A stretch of 64,000 bases of DNA from Armillaria gallica (Eukaryota; Basidiomycota; Agaricomycetes; Agaricales; Physalacriaceae). The stretch spans positions 248,001 to 312,000 of the forward strand of contig JBANDB010000006.1 of the NCBI GenBank assembly GCA_037576215.1, in the 5' to 3' direction. The notes below the pieces were generated by a model. That model worked only from the letters and a program-made list of their open reading frames with translations. It ran no database searches and was not told the DNA's origin. The position numbers and the translations under genes are program-made. Shown here one piece after another: positions 45,213 to 57,787 of this stretch. How positions within the stretch are numbered: position 1 is the stretch's first letter; each line of letters starts with the position of its first letter.

Positions 45213-47832
45213 TTATCGGCGTGCAATAAGAAAATAAGTTTGCAACTCCAATCGCATATTACAGGCGGACCGCTTCCTGTTCAAATAAGGAATCGCCCTT
45301 CTGCTCAAAGAAGAACGTATCGCGTGCGTCAAGGTAGCGAAGCGTACATTCTTTGACTGTCTCATCGATGATCGACCGCTCCACAGTATGTAATCAACCG
45401 AGGCAAGGCTCGGAAGGAAATGGGCATCATGGAAATTCAGCAGGAACTCCTCCGAGACGGGGTAGTAGGCGCTCAACAATGAAACCGTTGGCTCATGAAC
45501 GGTCAAATGTCGAAGCTTACGCCGCGGCGCGAGAATTTCGGCCAACCCCAGGGGTCGAAGAGGGAGTTTGTCGAAGATGAGGTCCTGGAGTGATGTGGCG
45601 CATCTACGGACGAATGGGACGATAGGCCTGTGGTCGACGGCATTGCCAATGTACGTTCCCAAGTACATTAGAGCGAATGAATGGAGGCGAGGGAGGGATA
45701 GCCCATGTAGATACGATCCAAATGAAGCCAGAGAAAGGATGGAAATGCATAGCGTGAGGGAGGTGAGCTTCGCTGTTTCGATAGTATCACGAGTCTTGAT
45801 TGTCGCTATGGGAATAAGCGCCAGCCTCTCGACGTTGAAGAATGGTAAGATGGACGACAGTCCCCAGCCACCAGCCGGACGATTGGGACTTGTGCAGCCT
45901 TCCAATATGACGAGGTGGGAATATTGAATGGGAAGCACCCACTGTGAAACCCGATCAGGATGATAATCAGCTCGTTTTAGGCTGATGAGCAGCCTTCATT
46001 CTAGAGTTGGATACTATTTGGTTGATTTCACTTCAACCTATATATTGGATAATATCTTGCAGGACTCGTAGGATAATTTCTCATCTTCCTCTGGTTGATG
46101 ACTTAGGCTGATGCCCGAGAATATTGTAGGGCGAATTTTCATCCTCTCAGAGGATGATCATCGTCCAAAGACTGGTTGGGACAGGTAAAAGTGTTTTATG
46201 ATCATTATATGTACTAATAGTACCTGTACACGACCACAGTGCAGGTGGCCGGCGATGCCGCTCGGTAAGGGCAAAGTCGAATCGCAAATCTGCAAACGAA
46301 TTGAGCGAAAGTTTCTCCAAGTCCATTCGAACTCCGTTCGAACTCCGAATGGATCACGTGAATGTTGATTTGGCGCGAATTCAAAGTCCGCCTACTCCTT
46401 GATCCTTAGCTCTTCTCCTTTACCACCTACGGTGCTGGTTCACCGGTATCCTAATCTCGTCCTGCTTTCTGGGGGTTCTCTCGGCCTGAACGTTACTTCT
46501 TGGTCTCCTCTGAATTCTTGATAGTCTCCTTGCTAGTTTCTGGTCTTCGTAACTTCGTGGACTTAGGCTATCACCATCGCACATGGATTCCTCGATACAT
46601 TGGTATCGGCAAGCCTGTATGCATTCCATATTAAAAAACCACATCTGGCTAACATTGTCGTACAGCATCATACCATCTCAAGGTCGCCTTCCAAGTGTGT
46701 CGCCTCTTTTTGCACGCCTTTGTATTACTGATTCACAAGTTATAGTTATAGTGACCAATTTCCTGTCTCTGGTGTGCCAGCCACCACGCTCCCTGCGACT
46801 GGCTTCTGTCACTCAAATCCCGCGTATCAGGTCATCCCGCGGCCTTGTTACGTGTCACGGAAGATGTCAAACGGAACTCGCTGAGCGCTGGGCTCTTAAA
46901 GGTGGTCGGATTACTGTCACCTACGTACAGTGTCATGATGTAGCGTAGCTTGCAGCTCAAATGCAATGGTTTTTTTGTTATCCCTGCGTGATCTGCTAGA
47001 TGTTGGTTTACATTCATGCAATTATTGGATAGAAAATCAATATAACATTGGTTGTGAACGCAGCCTAAAGTTGACTGAAAATCATCCAAAGACACGGTCC
47101 AGCGGCTCTGGCGGGCGTAGGCTGAAAGTGGCCATTTTAGGATGAAAAACAGCCTACCGAGCCTAGGTTGATATTCAGCCTACAGGCATCCTAAATCGGG
47201 CTCATTATCATTCTAAATTAGACTGAAAGTCTTGGTTGATTTTCATCCTAACTCACCTTCACAGAGCACCGTATACATGTGGATGTGGAGGGTATGCAAG
47301 GCAATCGCCTTTTTCCATTCAAGCAAGTTGGGAAGAGTGGAGACAGAGCCATTGTGCATGAGTTTGAGGCTCTTCAGCATGCCTATTTCGCTGCAAGGAA
47401 GGGAGGAGAGCAGGCGGCGCATGTGATGTAGCTGGGCATGACATCCCACGATATCTAAACCGCGTCATCGGTATCCGTTGGCGCGTAGGAGGGCGTATAT
47501 GCTTGGAAGGGAAGCTGACGGCTGTACTTCAAGTCGTACGCGAACCTGTTGCTGCGGATCGTGATGGACAAGGGACGAGTCCTGGAGCGTTGGATGTATA
47601 GGGACAGTAGGTTATGCTGAGCCTCCGCTGAACGGAATGATTCCGCTCTGCTCAACATTGGAAGGTGGATGTAGGACCATAGCTTGGGGTATGCCAACGC
47701 GGTATAGCGCCATGTCGAGCAGACACGTAAGAGCAGTAGAATAGTGTGATGTTCTCCTTGGTGGTCAATGGTTTCGCAAACTCCCGTAAGGATGTCTCCC
47801 AAGGCGTCGAAGGAGAGGCGTTTAACTAGCAT
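45213..47832 (-). pseudogene. F-box protein pseudogene split by a 1.3-kb insertion
   Basis: On -, 47832 to about 47480 encodes the F-box (MLVKRLSFDALGDILTGV, VCSTWRYTALAYPKLWSYI), similar to the 43.2-kb gene. A frameshift after the matching TPSYA codons is followed, in the homologous frame, by TGA for Trp near 47465. Homology continues to about 47255 (EIGMLKSLKLMHNG), is interrupted, and resumes at 45938 (LPIQYSHLVILEG) to the stop at 45213. The lesions mean no full-length protein. The head-to-tail arrangement with the intact gene points to a local duplication. Confidence 0.8.
45952..47253. mobile_element. Unclassified insertion with imperfect terminal inverted repeats
   Basis: The boundaries are where F-box homology stops and resumes. 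The left end reads gatcaggatgataatcagc and the right end is the complement of gagttaggatgaaaatcaac, an imperfect inverted repeat. Related aggatga, gactgaaa and taggctga motifs recur just inside both ends. No transposase is visible in about 1.3 kb. No target duplication is certain, so the superfamily is open. Confidence 0.6.
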
Positions 47833-48629
47833 TCTGTTACTGTACAGTGAGCGAGCCGTCAAGACATACGAGATTACGACTCACGAAGCTTTCACCGTAG
47901 CATAAAGAAGCACGATCAACGTTGGACTTTATGAATTATAAGAGGGGAGATCGGGAATGTATGCAGGCTGACGATCTGCGCATGCCACAGCATTGTGAAG
48001 TAGATCTTGACCAGGCTATGCATCATTCTGGTGTTTTCACCGCACTGGTTCAATAGGGTTGCGGAGAATTGAAAGAACATCAATGGATGATGCGGATATT
48101 TTAAGGAATTGAAATGGATATCAACGAAAGATGGTCACCATGAAGCTGTGGTGTGGACGGAGAACTGCAGGATTCGCTCATCGGTATCAGAGATATCGTG
48201 ACAATAAGATGCCGCGTCCAAAATGACACCAATATCGGGGATCCATGGCCAGAATCCAAATATAGAATGTACTTCGCCGTTGATTGCCTTCGCCTCGACC
48301 TTGCCTCGACCAATATTTTCGCGAGGATGCCGATCGTAGGGATGATTTGCGACTGGGACAAGACGCTTCGTCTAGTGGTGGCACAGCTGCCGCTGACGGA
48401 GTGTTTTCTGATGATCAGTCGGACGAGTGTCGAAGATCCGATGATACGCTGCCCATTTGGTTTAAGGAGGAAATTGTGAGCAATTGTCGACCAGCCAGTG
48501 AAGGTCACAAAGGGACCTCTTATCCAGCCGGCCCTGGTAGGGAGATCACTTCCGAGTTCGCGTGCTTGTCTACGCTTCTCCTTTCCATCGTCTAGCTGAT
48601 TGATGTTCTATAGCCTGTTGTACGACGAG
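47833..48629. other. Spacer, no gene recognised
   Basis: Overlapping frames on both strands at 48100-48600 have no family signature and no splice-consistent model. It lies between the F-box pseudogene start and the poly(A)-polymerase pseudogene end. Confidence 0.4.
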
Positions 48630-49600
48630 TAACAGTCCGACCGGGTGGTTTAATCTGTCGTTATCAAAACACTGCATACGCTCAACTGAAGACCGTCATC
48701 TACAAGAAATTGATAGACATACATATCATTGCATAGCTTCCAAAATCCCCTTACGCGGAATCGTTGAACACAGACAGGGTGAAGAATCCCTTCATGGTCA
48801 AGGGCCGTAGTTGAGGGATATCTTCCAGGTATTCGTTGATCATGTCTGCGGCGTGTATGCAATCGTGATTGTTCACGCCTACCGGAGGTTATCCCCTACT
48901 GAGAACGAGGAAAGAAGAAAGCTGTACCTTGTTCCGAACGTGTAGTGAATCTCCAAATCGGTACCTTGGCAGGAAACTCCACCTGGGTGTCATCGAAGAG
49001 CTGTCCACGCTGGAATTGGCTCCGCAGCCTGAACAGCAGCGTCCCAATATCAGGGCTCGACGTTATACGTTCTGCTACGACGGCCAGGTCCAAGTCCCTG
49101 GTATAACAATGAACTCGAGAAAAGAAGGGAAGAACTCGCGGACATACGGAACAGGAAGAGTCAACCTAATCACAACGCTCCCAAATACCCCAGCACGACT
49201 CCCAGTAATAGCTGACAGGACCTTCTCGCGTGTATGGACTTGTTCAGAGGTTGGTTCGGCGTAAGCAGAGTAAGTGGCGATTTCCTCGTGAAAACTGTCA
49301 TACCTGCGACCTAAACCAAGAAAGACGGTGGGTTATACAAGCCGTCCATAGCATGTAGACCATTTCCGGTATGCTTGAGGCCGACGAGGCCTTCACGTAG
49401 GAATTTGTGAAGCTTTATAGGATGGTGCGTCGTTCAGGTCCTCCTGGTCGAGTACTAGTTGTAGGTTTGTTGGCAAAGTTGCAGTGGAGATGGTGGTGGT
49501 TCATGATCGAGCCTCCGTCGCCGAAAATCGTGAGAATTTTACATGGTAAACGTCTATCAGTCAACTCTTCTTCTCCGACCTTGACGATTCCACATCTAGA
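48630..49600 (-). pseudogene. Trf4/5-type poly(A) RNA polymerase pseudogene (copy 2)
   Basis: On -, about 49190-49150 encodes VFGSVVIRLTLPVP (cf. exon 2 of the intact gene), 49093-48896 encodes DLAVVAERITSSPDIGTLLF and on through FTTRSEQG (exon 3), and about 48875-48760 encodes VNNHDCIHAADMINEYL then a TAA (exon 4). The first catalytic Asp pair is reduced (context lost before LAVV), and exons 5-7 are not found. The 5' flank at 49230-49520 matches the flanks of the other two copies. Confidence 0.75.
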
Positions 49601-49692
49601 GCTTCTCCCACAGTGTCTTGCTTGACGATAGCACGCTGATCCACATTCACATACATTGACTAAAAAATAAATGCATATAAAGTTATTCGCCA

Positions 49693-50984
49693 TTAACGCC
49701 TGAGCTCAATGATAGAATCTTCGTCAGACTGGTTCTCCATTTTATCACTGCCCTCCTCTTGTTCCTCCACACGGTTGTTACTTCCCCTCCCGGCGGACCG
49801 AGCTTCGACGTCCTCGTCAACCGCCATAGAAAATCCCAGAGAGCTCTTCTCAGTCTTATCCTGCCCGAAGCGCAGTGGTGAAGTCATCACACTTCCCTTC
49901 CATGAATCATCCGGGCGAGCATGGCCCGCTGCGACGCGCCCCACAAGCAGCGTCGGAGCAATACCCTACAACCACGCGTCAATACACCTTTCGAACGAGC
50001 CTGGAGGAAACATACCCGCGTGATCCCCGCTATAGGGTCGAGATAGTAGAACGCGTTACTACCGTGCGCGAATAACGCCACGTATAGAATCAACGGGACA
50101 GCATACAAAGCCGAAGACTCCACCAAGACTTCAAGGAAATGCCAATACGCCCGGCGCGCGCCTTGTGCTGGGGCTCCTTGCGCAACAGTCATAACCCGGT
50201 AGATCATGAGCAAAGTGCACCACAGAGTCGAAGCAAGAATTAGGGAGGCGTAGAGTACTAGGAGCCTGAAGTAGCTTTGTACCGCAGAATACGGTTGGCA
50301 TGTCGTGAAGATTTTTAAGGCTGCAATATCGGTGAGAGGAGATAATAACGGAAGAGAAGAGTCACTGTACCTGCAGCGGCAATGAGAGAGAGGGTAGGGG
50401 GGAGGACAACTTGCCAGCGTCGTCCCCAGACCATCCAGCATCGCCAGATCTATCTAAACCGTAAGGGAACGATAATGATGCGAGCGTACAGATGATGCTC
50501 ACCATCGTAGTGTCAACAAGTATAGTGCAGAAAACAGCAAAGACACCCGTCACCACCGTTATCCACCTCAGAGGATTCTCAAAGTTGGTAAATTTTGTCA
50601 CGAGGTTCTGTCCATTGGTGACCAGGGCCGTGCGCACAATCAACCAGTCAAGGGAAAAATTTGCACAAGTCGTGATATAGAGAGCGACGATAACGATGAT
50701 CATAGGTGATCCGATAGGTCGGGTTTTGTGCAGGTCTGCGGGAGACTGGGATTATAGTATTACATATACAGGGAGGGGTTCTGCTCACAGATATTCCACA
50801 GGGCGACGGCGATGATACCAGTATATAATCCTAAGAAAATTTAGTTTGGATTCGAGGCATTGGGGGACGCGTACGTACCCTGCAAGAGCGAAGCGAGGAT
50901 CACTCTGTCCATCTCAGAGCCAAGATCATTGAGGAACTTTGCTTTCTCGGCATCGGTAAGACCTGGTGGAAGACTTGCCTGCAT
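49693..50984 (-). CDS. Seven-pass membrane protein (fourth locus, intact, opposite strand)
   Basis: Exons on -: 50984-50879, 50830-50789, 50735-50503, 50449-50371, 50320-50016, 49965-49693; 1038 nt, 345 aa. It begins MQASLPPGLTDAEKAKFL, so it is the closest relative of the 35.8-kb gene. Exon 2 (42 nt), exon 3 (233 nt) and exon 4 (79 nt, IWRCWMVWGRRWQ) match that gene in length. The tail GIAPTLLVGRVAAGHARPDDSW is followed by about 70 mostly acidic residues. It is the only member here on the - strand, so it was copied by inversion or a separate event. Function unknown. Confidence 0.85.
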
Positions 50985-53778
50985 GGTGAGGACGGGGGAT
51001 GGCTCATGGGGATGGCTCTGCGCGGTCTCGATTATGTAGCGGTCCGCGCACCAGGTGATGATTACCAGTCGTCCTTCTCTTGATGAAAGGTAAATATATG
51101 ACCAGCAGCGAAAAGCCCTCTACGACAAGAATCGTGATGAAAGGTGTAGATCAGCAAATGTCAATCTGCTCTTTTGACATGGCGTGCAGCCAGGAGAACT
51201 AGTGTGGACGTTCCTTGCCGGATCCCTTCGACTTCGGTTTGCACTCGAACATTGAAACTGATATCCCGCTCATTCGGAATGAGGACACAGTTGAACTACG
51301 AGACATCGCCTCAACGTCCTGATCCGCGTGTGATTTACGCTGTGTGTGTTGGCAATATCACCCCATGGCACTACATGACGATCAGGGCGGAAATGATCGT
51401 GTGTGAATACAGATGCTTACCGCTCCACTCACTTTCCGACGTGGGCTCAAATCTCAGCGCCCGCACATTCCATGCCCATACAAAATAACGGCTTTGGCAG
51501 TTCGTGTAAAGGAGAATAGTAGAACCGCATATTTGGGGTATACCGGATGTGCTAAAGGCGCAGCGATGGAGGGTGTTAATTGAACTTGAAAACTTGGCAC
51601 GGGTGAAAGAAGATCTGTCATAGGCATCACGGCGGCGATTAGGCCCAACATGATTTCGAACTCAAATCTTTGGCAGGGCGATGTTGTGGGACCGCAGAGT
51701 TGACTTCTAGGGCGATAAATACGGTGCAGAGAAAACAGCTGTGGTAGGATTCGGCGAGGTAGATCAAGGTCATATACAGGATGAAAAAACAGACGGAATT
51801 GCGATCGAAAGTTGAAGAAGATGCAAAACTGACAGACTTGTAATGCACTGAGCTCAATGGGCAGGAGATGACACATTGGGAAGAACCCTGCTTGTTAAAC
51901 GGTGTATCGTATCTGTCAGAGAGAGATAAGCTGAAACCAAAGCATTCACTCTGCGCGCGTAGTGGGAACGTCCTGCTGCGAAGGCCCCCTTAGCGTTCAC
52001 CGGGATACTCAATTTGCCGTTAATCGTTGCCTCTCTAGACAATTGGAGAGTCAACAGACCGTACATCAACGAAGCACGAAATACTCACCTTAGATAAACA
52101 TTTAGATTGATGAAGTTAAGATACCCTAGCGAGACGATATTCAAAGCGTCCAACCCACCCTGAGTGAGCGCTACGTCCTCGATGATACCAGAATCGGCCT
52201 GCCCAGGATTGGGACGACGATGGGATCCTCAAAGGTGCGGTCAAAGGAAATGTACTCGGTGGTGTTGATGTCAGCGGAGAGGACAACGGGCCCGAGGGTG
52301 GGGCTGGTGACTGCTGCCCATTAACGTCACTGGATGGGACAGGGAAAAGAAACAGTGTACCATTGAACGAGTCTAAATCGAGCGGAAATAAATGTTAGGA
52401 GGAAAAGAAGGGTAACGAGACGGTAGCGAGACGTACTCGGCGAGGTTGGGAATGAGAGATTCCAGCTGCACGGACGTTGGTCATCGATGAGGCTGATACT
52501 GAAATGACATACAGCTACTTTTGGAGACGAGGCCACGCAGAGCGTCGATGAGGTCCCCAGTCAACGAGGCAGGAGAACTACAGGCGCAGGCGAGGACAGA
52601 GAGTAGGGAGAAGCCGAAATTGGATTAGGCAGCAAAGGGATCGCGTCATGGAGAAATTTTCTGAGAGCTTGTGCTGGATCGCGTTTATTTTTCCGAGAAC
52701 ACTAAGGATGACCTATCAGTGAGGATCAGTAGGAGAAGGTTACGCGTACCTATGCAGCTACCCAGAAATCCCCGTCCATCGTACAGAGGTACAAGTTAGG
52801 AAGGTAAGGGAACCCAAGTGAGAGAACCAGTCATGTATACTAGTAGGCGGCTATTACTGAAAATTTGTGTTGAGTTCTAGCACGTTCGACGTTGAAATCT
52901 TTGCGATCAGATGCAAGCACGAGGTTGTGGAGACTGAGTACTGAGAGCCGGCTATCGGTAAGAATCCTGGATAATAGGATTACTGAAATCTCGCCGTAGT
53001 CGACGCCCTCTGTCATCTTCGGTTAGATCTGGGCGCCTGAGTCGTAGCTAGGGCGGCGCAGTTCCAGAAGATATTGAGCGTCATGGGCAAGATGCAAGAT
53101 TGTCAACTGAGCTTGATTGTCATCGAAATAAAGACCTTGTCCAACAAGAGAGAAGGAAACGCAGTGCACTGCCACTGCCAGATCAGGAATAACGTGACAC
53201 GAGGCTTATTCGACGCCTCTCGACTCCGAACCGCTTTCCGCTGACAGTGACTCTGAGCGCACTACGACCGACGCCGGCACCAAGATGAATTCTCGAATCC
53301 CTGTAATAAAGGGTACTCTCACCTTTAAAATCTCTGGAATGGCCCACATGTAAGTACATCTTTCCTTTCTGATCCTCAGAATCATATCACTGCTTCGACG
53401 CTTCGACGCTTCGACGCTTCGTGTTTCAGAAAAAGTACACGAGCTTGCACCATCAGACGCGTTTCTTTCGAGCCATATGGTCTTAATGTATCCTTGTAGA
53501 GCTTTAGCAGTGGAGATGCTCATGCCAATGCTTTCTCTAGAGGCAGGGCATATGGAATGTTAACGAGATGCCCTGGCACTGAATTTTGAAACCATCACTG
53601 CAACATGCTTTTGGAGAGCTACAAGAGATCATTTATCTTCAAGGGGGCGGCGGAAATAAAATCGCGCACATGACGTACATTTTCGTGTATAAGGCTGGAC
53701 CCCTCCCCCCCTACCATATAGGGTAGTAATATAGCTATATATGGATAGCTTAGTAATACATTTCAATCAATATGATGA
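50985..53778. other. Intergenic with uncharacterised fragments
   Basis: A - strand stretch at about 52320-52090 reads PTLGPVVLSADINTTEYISF ... then, after a likely intron or frame change, LTQGGLDALNIVSLGYLNF. It looks like part of a secreted or wall protein, but I cannot place it. A - strand frame at 53523-53206 shares a short block with the tandem units (about 1810-1880). A short cttcgacg tandem repeat lies at about 53393-53420. No complete gene. Confidence 0.35.
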
Positions 53779-53779
53779 C

Positions 53780-54806
53780 TAGTGTTGCCACGGCTCGGCT
53801 CGGAGTCATCGAGCCGTCGAGCGGAGTCGAAAATGACTGAGCCGAAGTCATAGCGACAACTCAGGCTTAGAACGGCTCAGCTCGGCTACGACTGAACTTT
53901 TGGCGGCTCGAAGCCGGTCGAGTCATTAGCAATTCCCAATTAGGAAATATATTTCATATGCTCTTTCTTTTGGCTTCGGTGAGGAATATTGGAAACGTTC
54001 ATGGCTTGCACGACATGAAATAGCTCTAGAACCAATGTATATGTGTATATGGACAGTTACTACAAGACTAAAAAGAACTGGATTACATAATACATACATG
54101 CCTTTTCAGAACCCAGTTCTGAATACTGACATCATCACCAGCACTGGTGTTACAGATACAAAGCCGGTTCATGCCCATAAAGATCATATTTAAAATGTAT
54201 CAATTCAAGAATGTCAATTAAATGCTATATGAATAATCCCTAAACTGTACACAAAAGCATGAAAGTGAAGGTTTACTCCCATTTCAAGATATCAGCATGT
54301 ACATTGGGTATTGAGGTTTGCCCTTGAATATGTGGTATAGAGATGAACGAGTGTGAGAATTATGTGGGAGATAGCATGGAAGTACTGGTGGCTGGCCAAA
54401 ATGAAGAAAGAATGTATCAATGTAATATTTAATCATTTCCTTTTCCAGCTGCTGGATGCTGTGTTGCAAATGCTGAAATTCAGCTTGACACAGATGTGTC
54501 AGCACTCAATTTCACATGGCAATATGACAAAGAGGTGCAAACAGCTGCTTTGGAAGCAATGTTGGATGACGAAATGGCAATTCCCACCGAAATCAATGAG
54601 TTTGCACACTCTTGGGATGTGTTTGAAGAAGTAATTGATGTCAAATAGTATTTACAATATATATCATTTCTTAATTTAGAAGAAGCCAGTGACTTGGCAA
54701 AAGTCAATGACTTGGAGCCAAGCCGAGCCAGAGTCATTAAATCTGGAGCCGTTCTGAAGCCGAGCCCTTTTGAGTTGAGTTGAGTTGAGCCAAGTTCCAA
54801 CCCTGA
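53780..54806. mobile_element. Possible degenerate hAT-like element
   Basis: The left end (tagtgttgccacggctcggctc) and the complement of the right end (cagggttggaacttggctca) are similar, and GAGCCG/CGGCTC motifs fill about 150 bp inside each end, as in some hAT elements. No convincing 8-bp target duplication. Inside, 54441-54650 (+) has a short acidic open stretch of unknown nature. Confidence 0.35.
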
Positions 54807-55159
54807 AGTTGCCAGCCAGGTTGCTGTGACTTCGAAAAGGTATTGAAAAAGGATATAAAGCATATTGAATGCTTGAAAACCCTCACAATATATCCCATTG
54901 ATATAAAACTATCACTTTATGCCTCATTAGAGCCTCTCACAGTGCTATATAAGGTAAGTTGGTGTCATGTTCAAGGTTGGGACCCCTCCCCCCCTCCCCA
55001 CCTACTCTCTTTTCTGGAATTAGCCATGCCTCCCCCTTGTTTATCTTTTGACTTGTGCATTTCTAATATTTGTGACTATCTGACACAGCTGTCTCAGTCC
55101 ATGCCCAGGGGTGTTGGGCCAATGGTACAACATGGTGAAGCTAACAATGACATTCACCT

Positions 55160-55771
55160 CACTCCTGTGACTGGCCAGTAATATCCAGGGGTTAAATACT
55201 CTGTAGTAATTTTACCTGTAATTGTCCCAAAAACACGCATGAGAAAACACATCAGAAAATACAATGTAATTTGATCCATATTTAGTGGGAAAACACATGG
55301 TAAAAACATCTGAGGTAATTTCATGTGTCATTACTGGAAGGAAACACATGTGAAAATATGTCTGATGTTTTTATTGGTATTTATATAAAGAAATTATGCA
55401 TGTAAACACCTATGAAAACACAGAGGGTGTTTTCATCGGTAATAGTCACCTTAAAATATACCAAATTTGGAAATAATCTGCCCAGTTATTACTGATGAAA
55501 ACACCCTCTGTGTTTTCATGGGTGTTTACATGCATAATTTCTTTATATAAATACCAATAAAAACATCAGACATATTTTCACATGTGTTTCCTTCCAGTAA
55601 TGACACATGAAATTACCTCAGATGTTTTTACCATGTGTTTTCCCACTAAATATGGATCAAATTACATTGTATTTTCTGATGTGTTTTCTCATGCGTGTTT
55701 TTGGGACAATTACAGGTAAAATTACTACAGAGTATTTAACCCCTGGATATTACTAGCCAGTCACAGAAGTG
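55160..55771. mobile_element. 612-bp foldback MITE, CACT ends, 3-bp TSD
   Basis: The segment begins cactcctgtgactggcc, and its end is the complement of cacttctgtgactggct. The arms (about 270 nt each) are almost perfectly self-complementary with a short centre near 55465. It is flanked by cct on both sides (55157-55159, 55772-55774). Ends, target-duplication size, AAACAC/GTGTTT motifs and total length match the element at 20689-21300, though the arm sequences differ. No coding capacity. Confidence 0.88.
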
Positions 55772-56386
55772 CCTGGTGGCTTCGAAGATCAGGTAATACA
55801 ATAAACTAGCCATGACAAACTTGAGGTACAGCTATACCAATCCTCTTTTCAGTTGTCACTCAACTTGTACCTGCCTAGAATTCTGAATAGCAAACATAAT
55901 GCCAATGCACTCAAGCATCAACATAACATGCTAGTCATCTTGGTACTTACACGATGCTTCCCAAAGTTACTACTTACTTGCAAACTGTTGTGCATACTGA
56001 TGATATCTGTGAAATGATAATCTGAACATGGCACAAGTTGATTGTGATTAGTGCAATGTCGTTGTGACAACCTTGCTGATTCTCCCTCCCTTCTTCAAAC
56101 TCATGATGAAATCAAAATGTTGAGTTGAGGATTGTACATTCCAATCAAACACCTTAGTATTATAGTATATGGCACCATTCAAAGGGATTGGGTTGCTGTT
56201 TTGTTCCACATAACTTGAAACACTCAAAATTAGAATACATGATCACATGATATTGAAGGTGATCTTCTTTCCAGGGTGTTTTCAGCAGTATAGGAACATT
56301 TTGGATGTCCCTGACCTATATTATGAGGAGTATGATATGTGCTCTACATCTCCCATTCAAAATCACCCTTCCTTTACTAGTCTCCA

Positions 56387-57787
56387 ATGGTTACTCAGAC
56401 TGAAATTCCAGCCTGGCTTACTGACAGTGATATAGCTGAATTGACACTCAACTTTGATAATATATTAAATGCAAGACTACTTGTTTCTCAATTTTTTGGT
56501 GAGCATTCATAAAAGGTGAGATTTCTGAATCAGTATTCAATTTTGAACACATATAGGTATATACACTGGTATTCTTGCTGTTACAATGTGGAATGTTGGT
56601 GAGTATATGTTGTGTCTATTGTGTCATTAGACTGAAATGAATATCCTAGCTATTAGCAAGTCTCAGTGCATTAGATGGCCCATGGTTGTGGCCATTATTC
56701 TCCTTTACATTTCAACTTCTGTTGACTTTATCATTTCATGGTATCTGTCAGCTGGAGTTACTTTCTATGGACAAAACATCTGGATAAGATATATGAGTAT
56801 CACCAAGAACCATAATATTCTGGGATCAGTAGGCAAAGGTACTACAGGCATTATCTGTAACATCCTTGCTGACTCTGCCATGGTATGTGTACAATGATGA
56901 TGAATCATGACATGCTGGTTCAACTTAGTTGTTGCTCATCTCCATTCAAACTTTAGATTTGGCATTGCTGGATGGTCTGGGGACAGCACTGTTTGATTAT
57001 TATACTTCCCTGTCTTTGTCTAGTCTCCAGTACTGGTAAATCATCTATTTCTTCTGCCAGTGTTGCTTCCTTTGACTCACAATTCAGTCTAGTGTTCAAA
57101 ATTATAAACATTCACCAAGAGTTCATGGATGGCCCTGAAAATGACCTTAATTCACATGACCAGACACTTTATGCAACATTCAATCTAGCTACAACATTAT
57201 TGTGCACTCTTCTCATCATCTACCGTATTCTAAGTGTAGGACGGGTTGCAACTAGTGGAGCAGGAGCTGGACTCAGAGCCTATCAGCATGTCATTGAAGT
57301 TCTGGTGGAATCTTCTGCTTTTTATTCAATATGTTTGGTGACCTATGTGGCCTGCTTTGCTAGAAATAGCATGGGAGAAGATTATGCTGATGTTATAGCA
57401 ACAATTGCAAGAGTATGGAAATCCTATTCTTTGTGTAATATTTTCATTCATGAATAACACTTTAATTAGGGCATTGCACCAACCCTCCTTGTTGGACATG
57501 TTGCTGCAGGTCATGCTCGCCCTGATGATGAATGGAATGGAAGCATCATGTCTTCCCTCCACTTTGGGCAAGATCAGAGTCAAACAAGCACCCAGGATTC
57601 CATGTTCAGTATCAACCTCAATGATGATCCTGAAGCTCAGGGGGAGCAAACAGATGGGCTCAACTCTGAGTATGTTCATCAGACCAGCTTCCAGATGGTG
57701 AGGGTATCCAGCAATGATATAGAGGCCCAGCAGGAGGAAGTCGAAATTTGCCATGAAGCAACCCCCGGACCCATTGTACAAGGGTAA
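56387..57787 (+). CDS. Seven-pass membrane protein (fifth locus, intact, CpG-poor)
   Basis: Exons 56387-56498, 56557-56598, 56650-56882, 56957-57035, 57093-57412, 57470-57787; 1104 nt, 367 aa, all introns GT..AG. Exons 2, 3 and 4 keep the family lengths 42, 233 and 79 nt. Exon 4 opens IWHCWMVWGQHC (His for Arg). The tail reads GIAPTLLVGHVAAGHARPDDEW and is followed by a longer polar tail than in the paralogues. The coding sequence is nearly free of CG and AT-rich, unlike every other member, yet has no stop or frame break. The start (MVTQTEIPAWLTDSDIAEL) is the first ATG joining in phase. Function unknown. Confidence 0.82.

Noticed and set aside
46583..46948. A 121-codon frame inside the insertion in the F-box pseudogene
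   Set aside because: No transposase motif (no DDE or DDD spacing, no zinc finger) and no relative in the window.
51454..51876. A 140-codon hydrophobic frame on -, considered as another membrane gene
   Set aside because: It lacks the exon pattern and tail motif of the 7-TM family, and neighbouring frames do not join by good splice sites.
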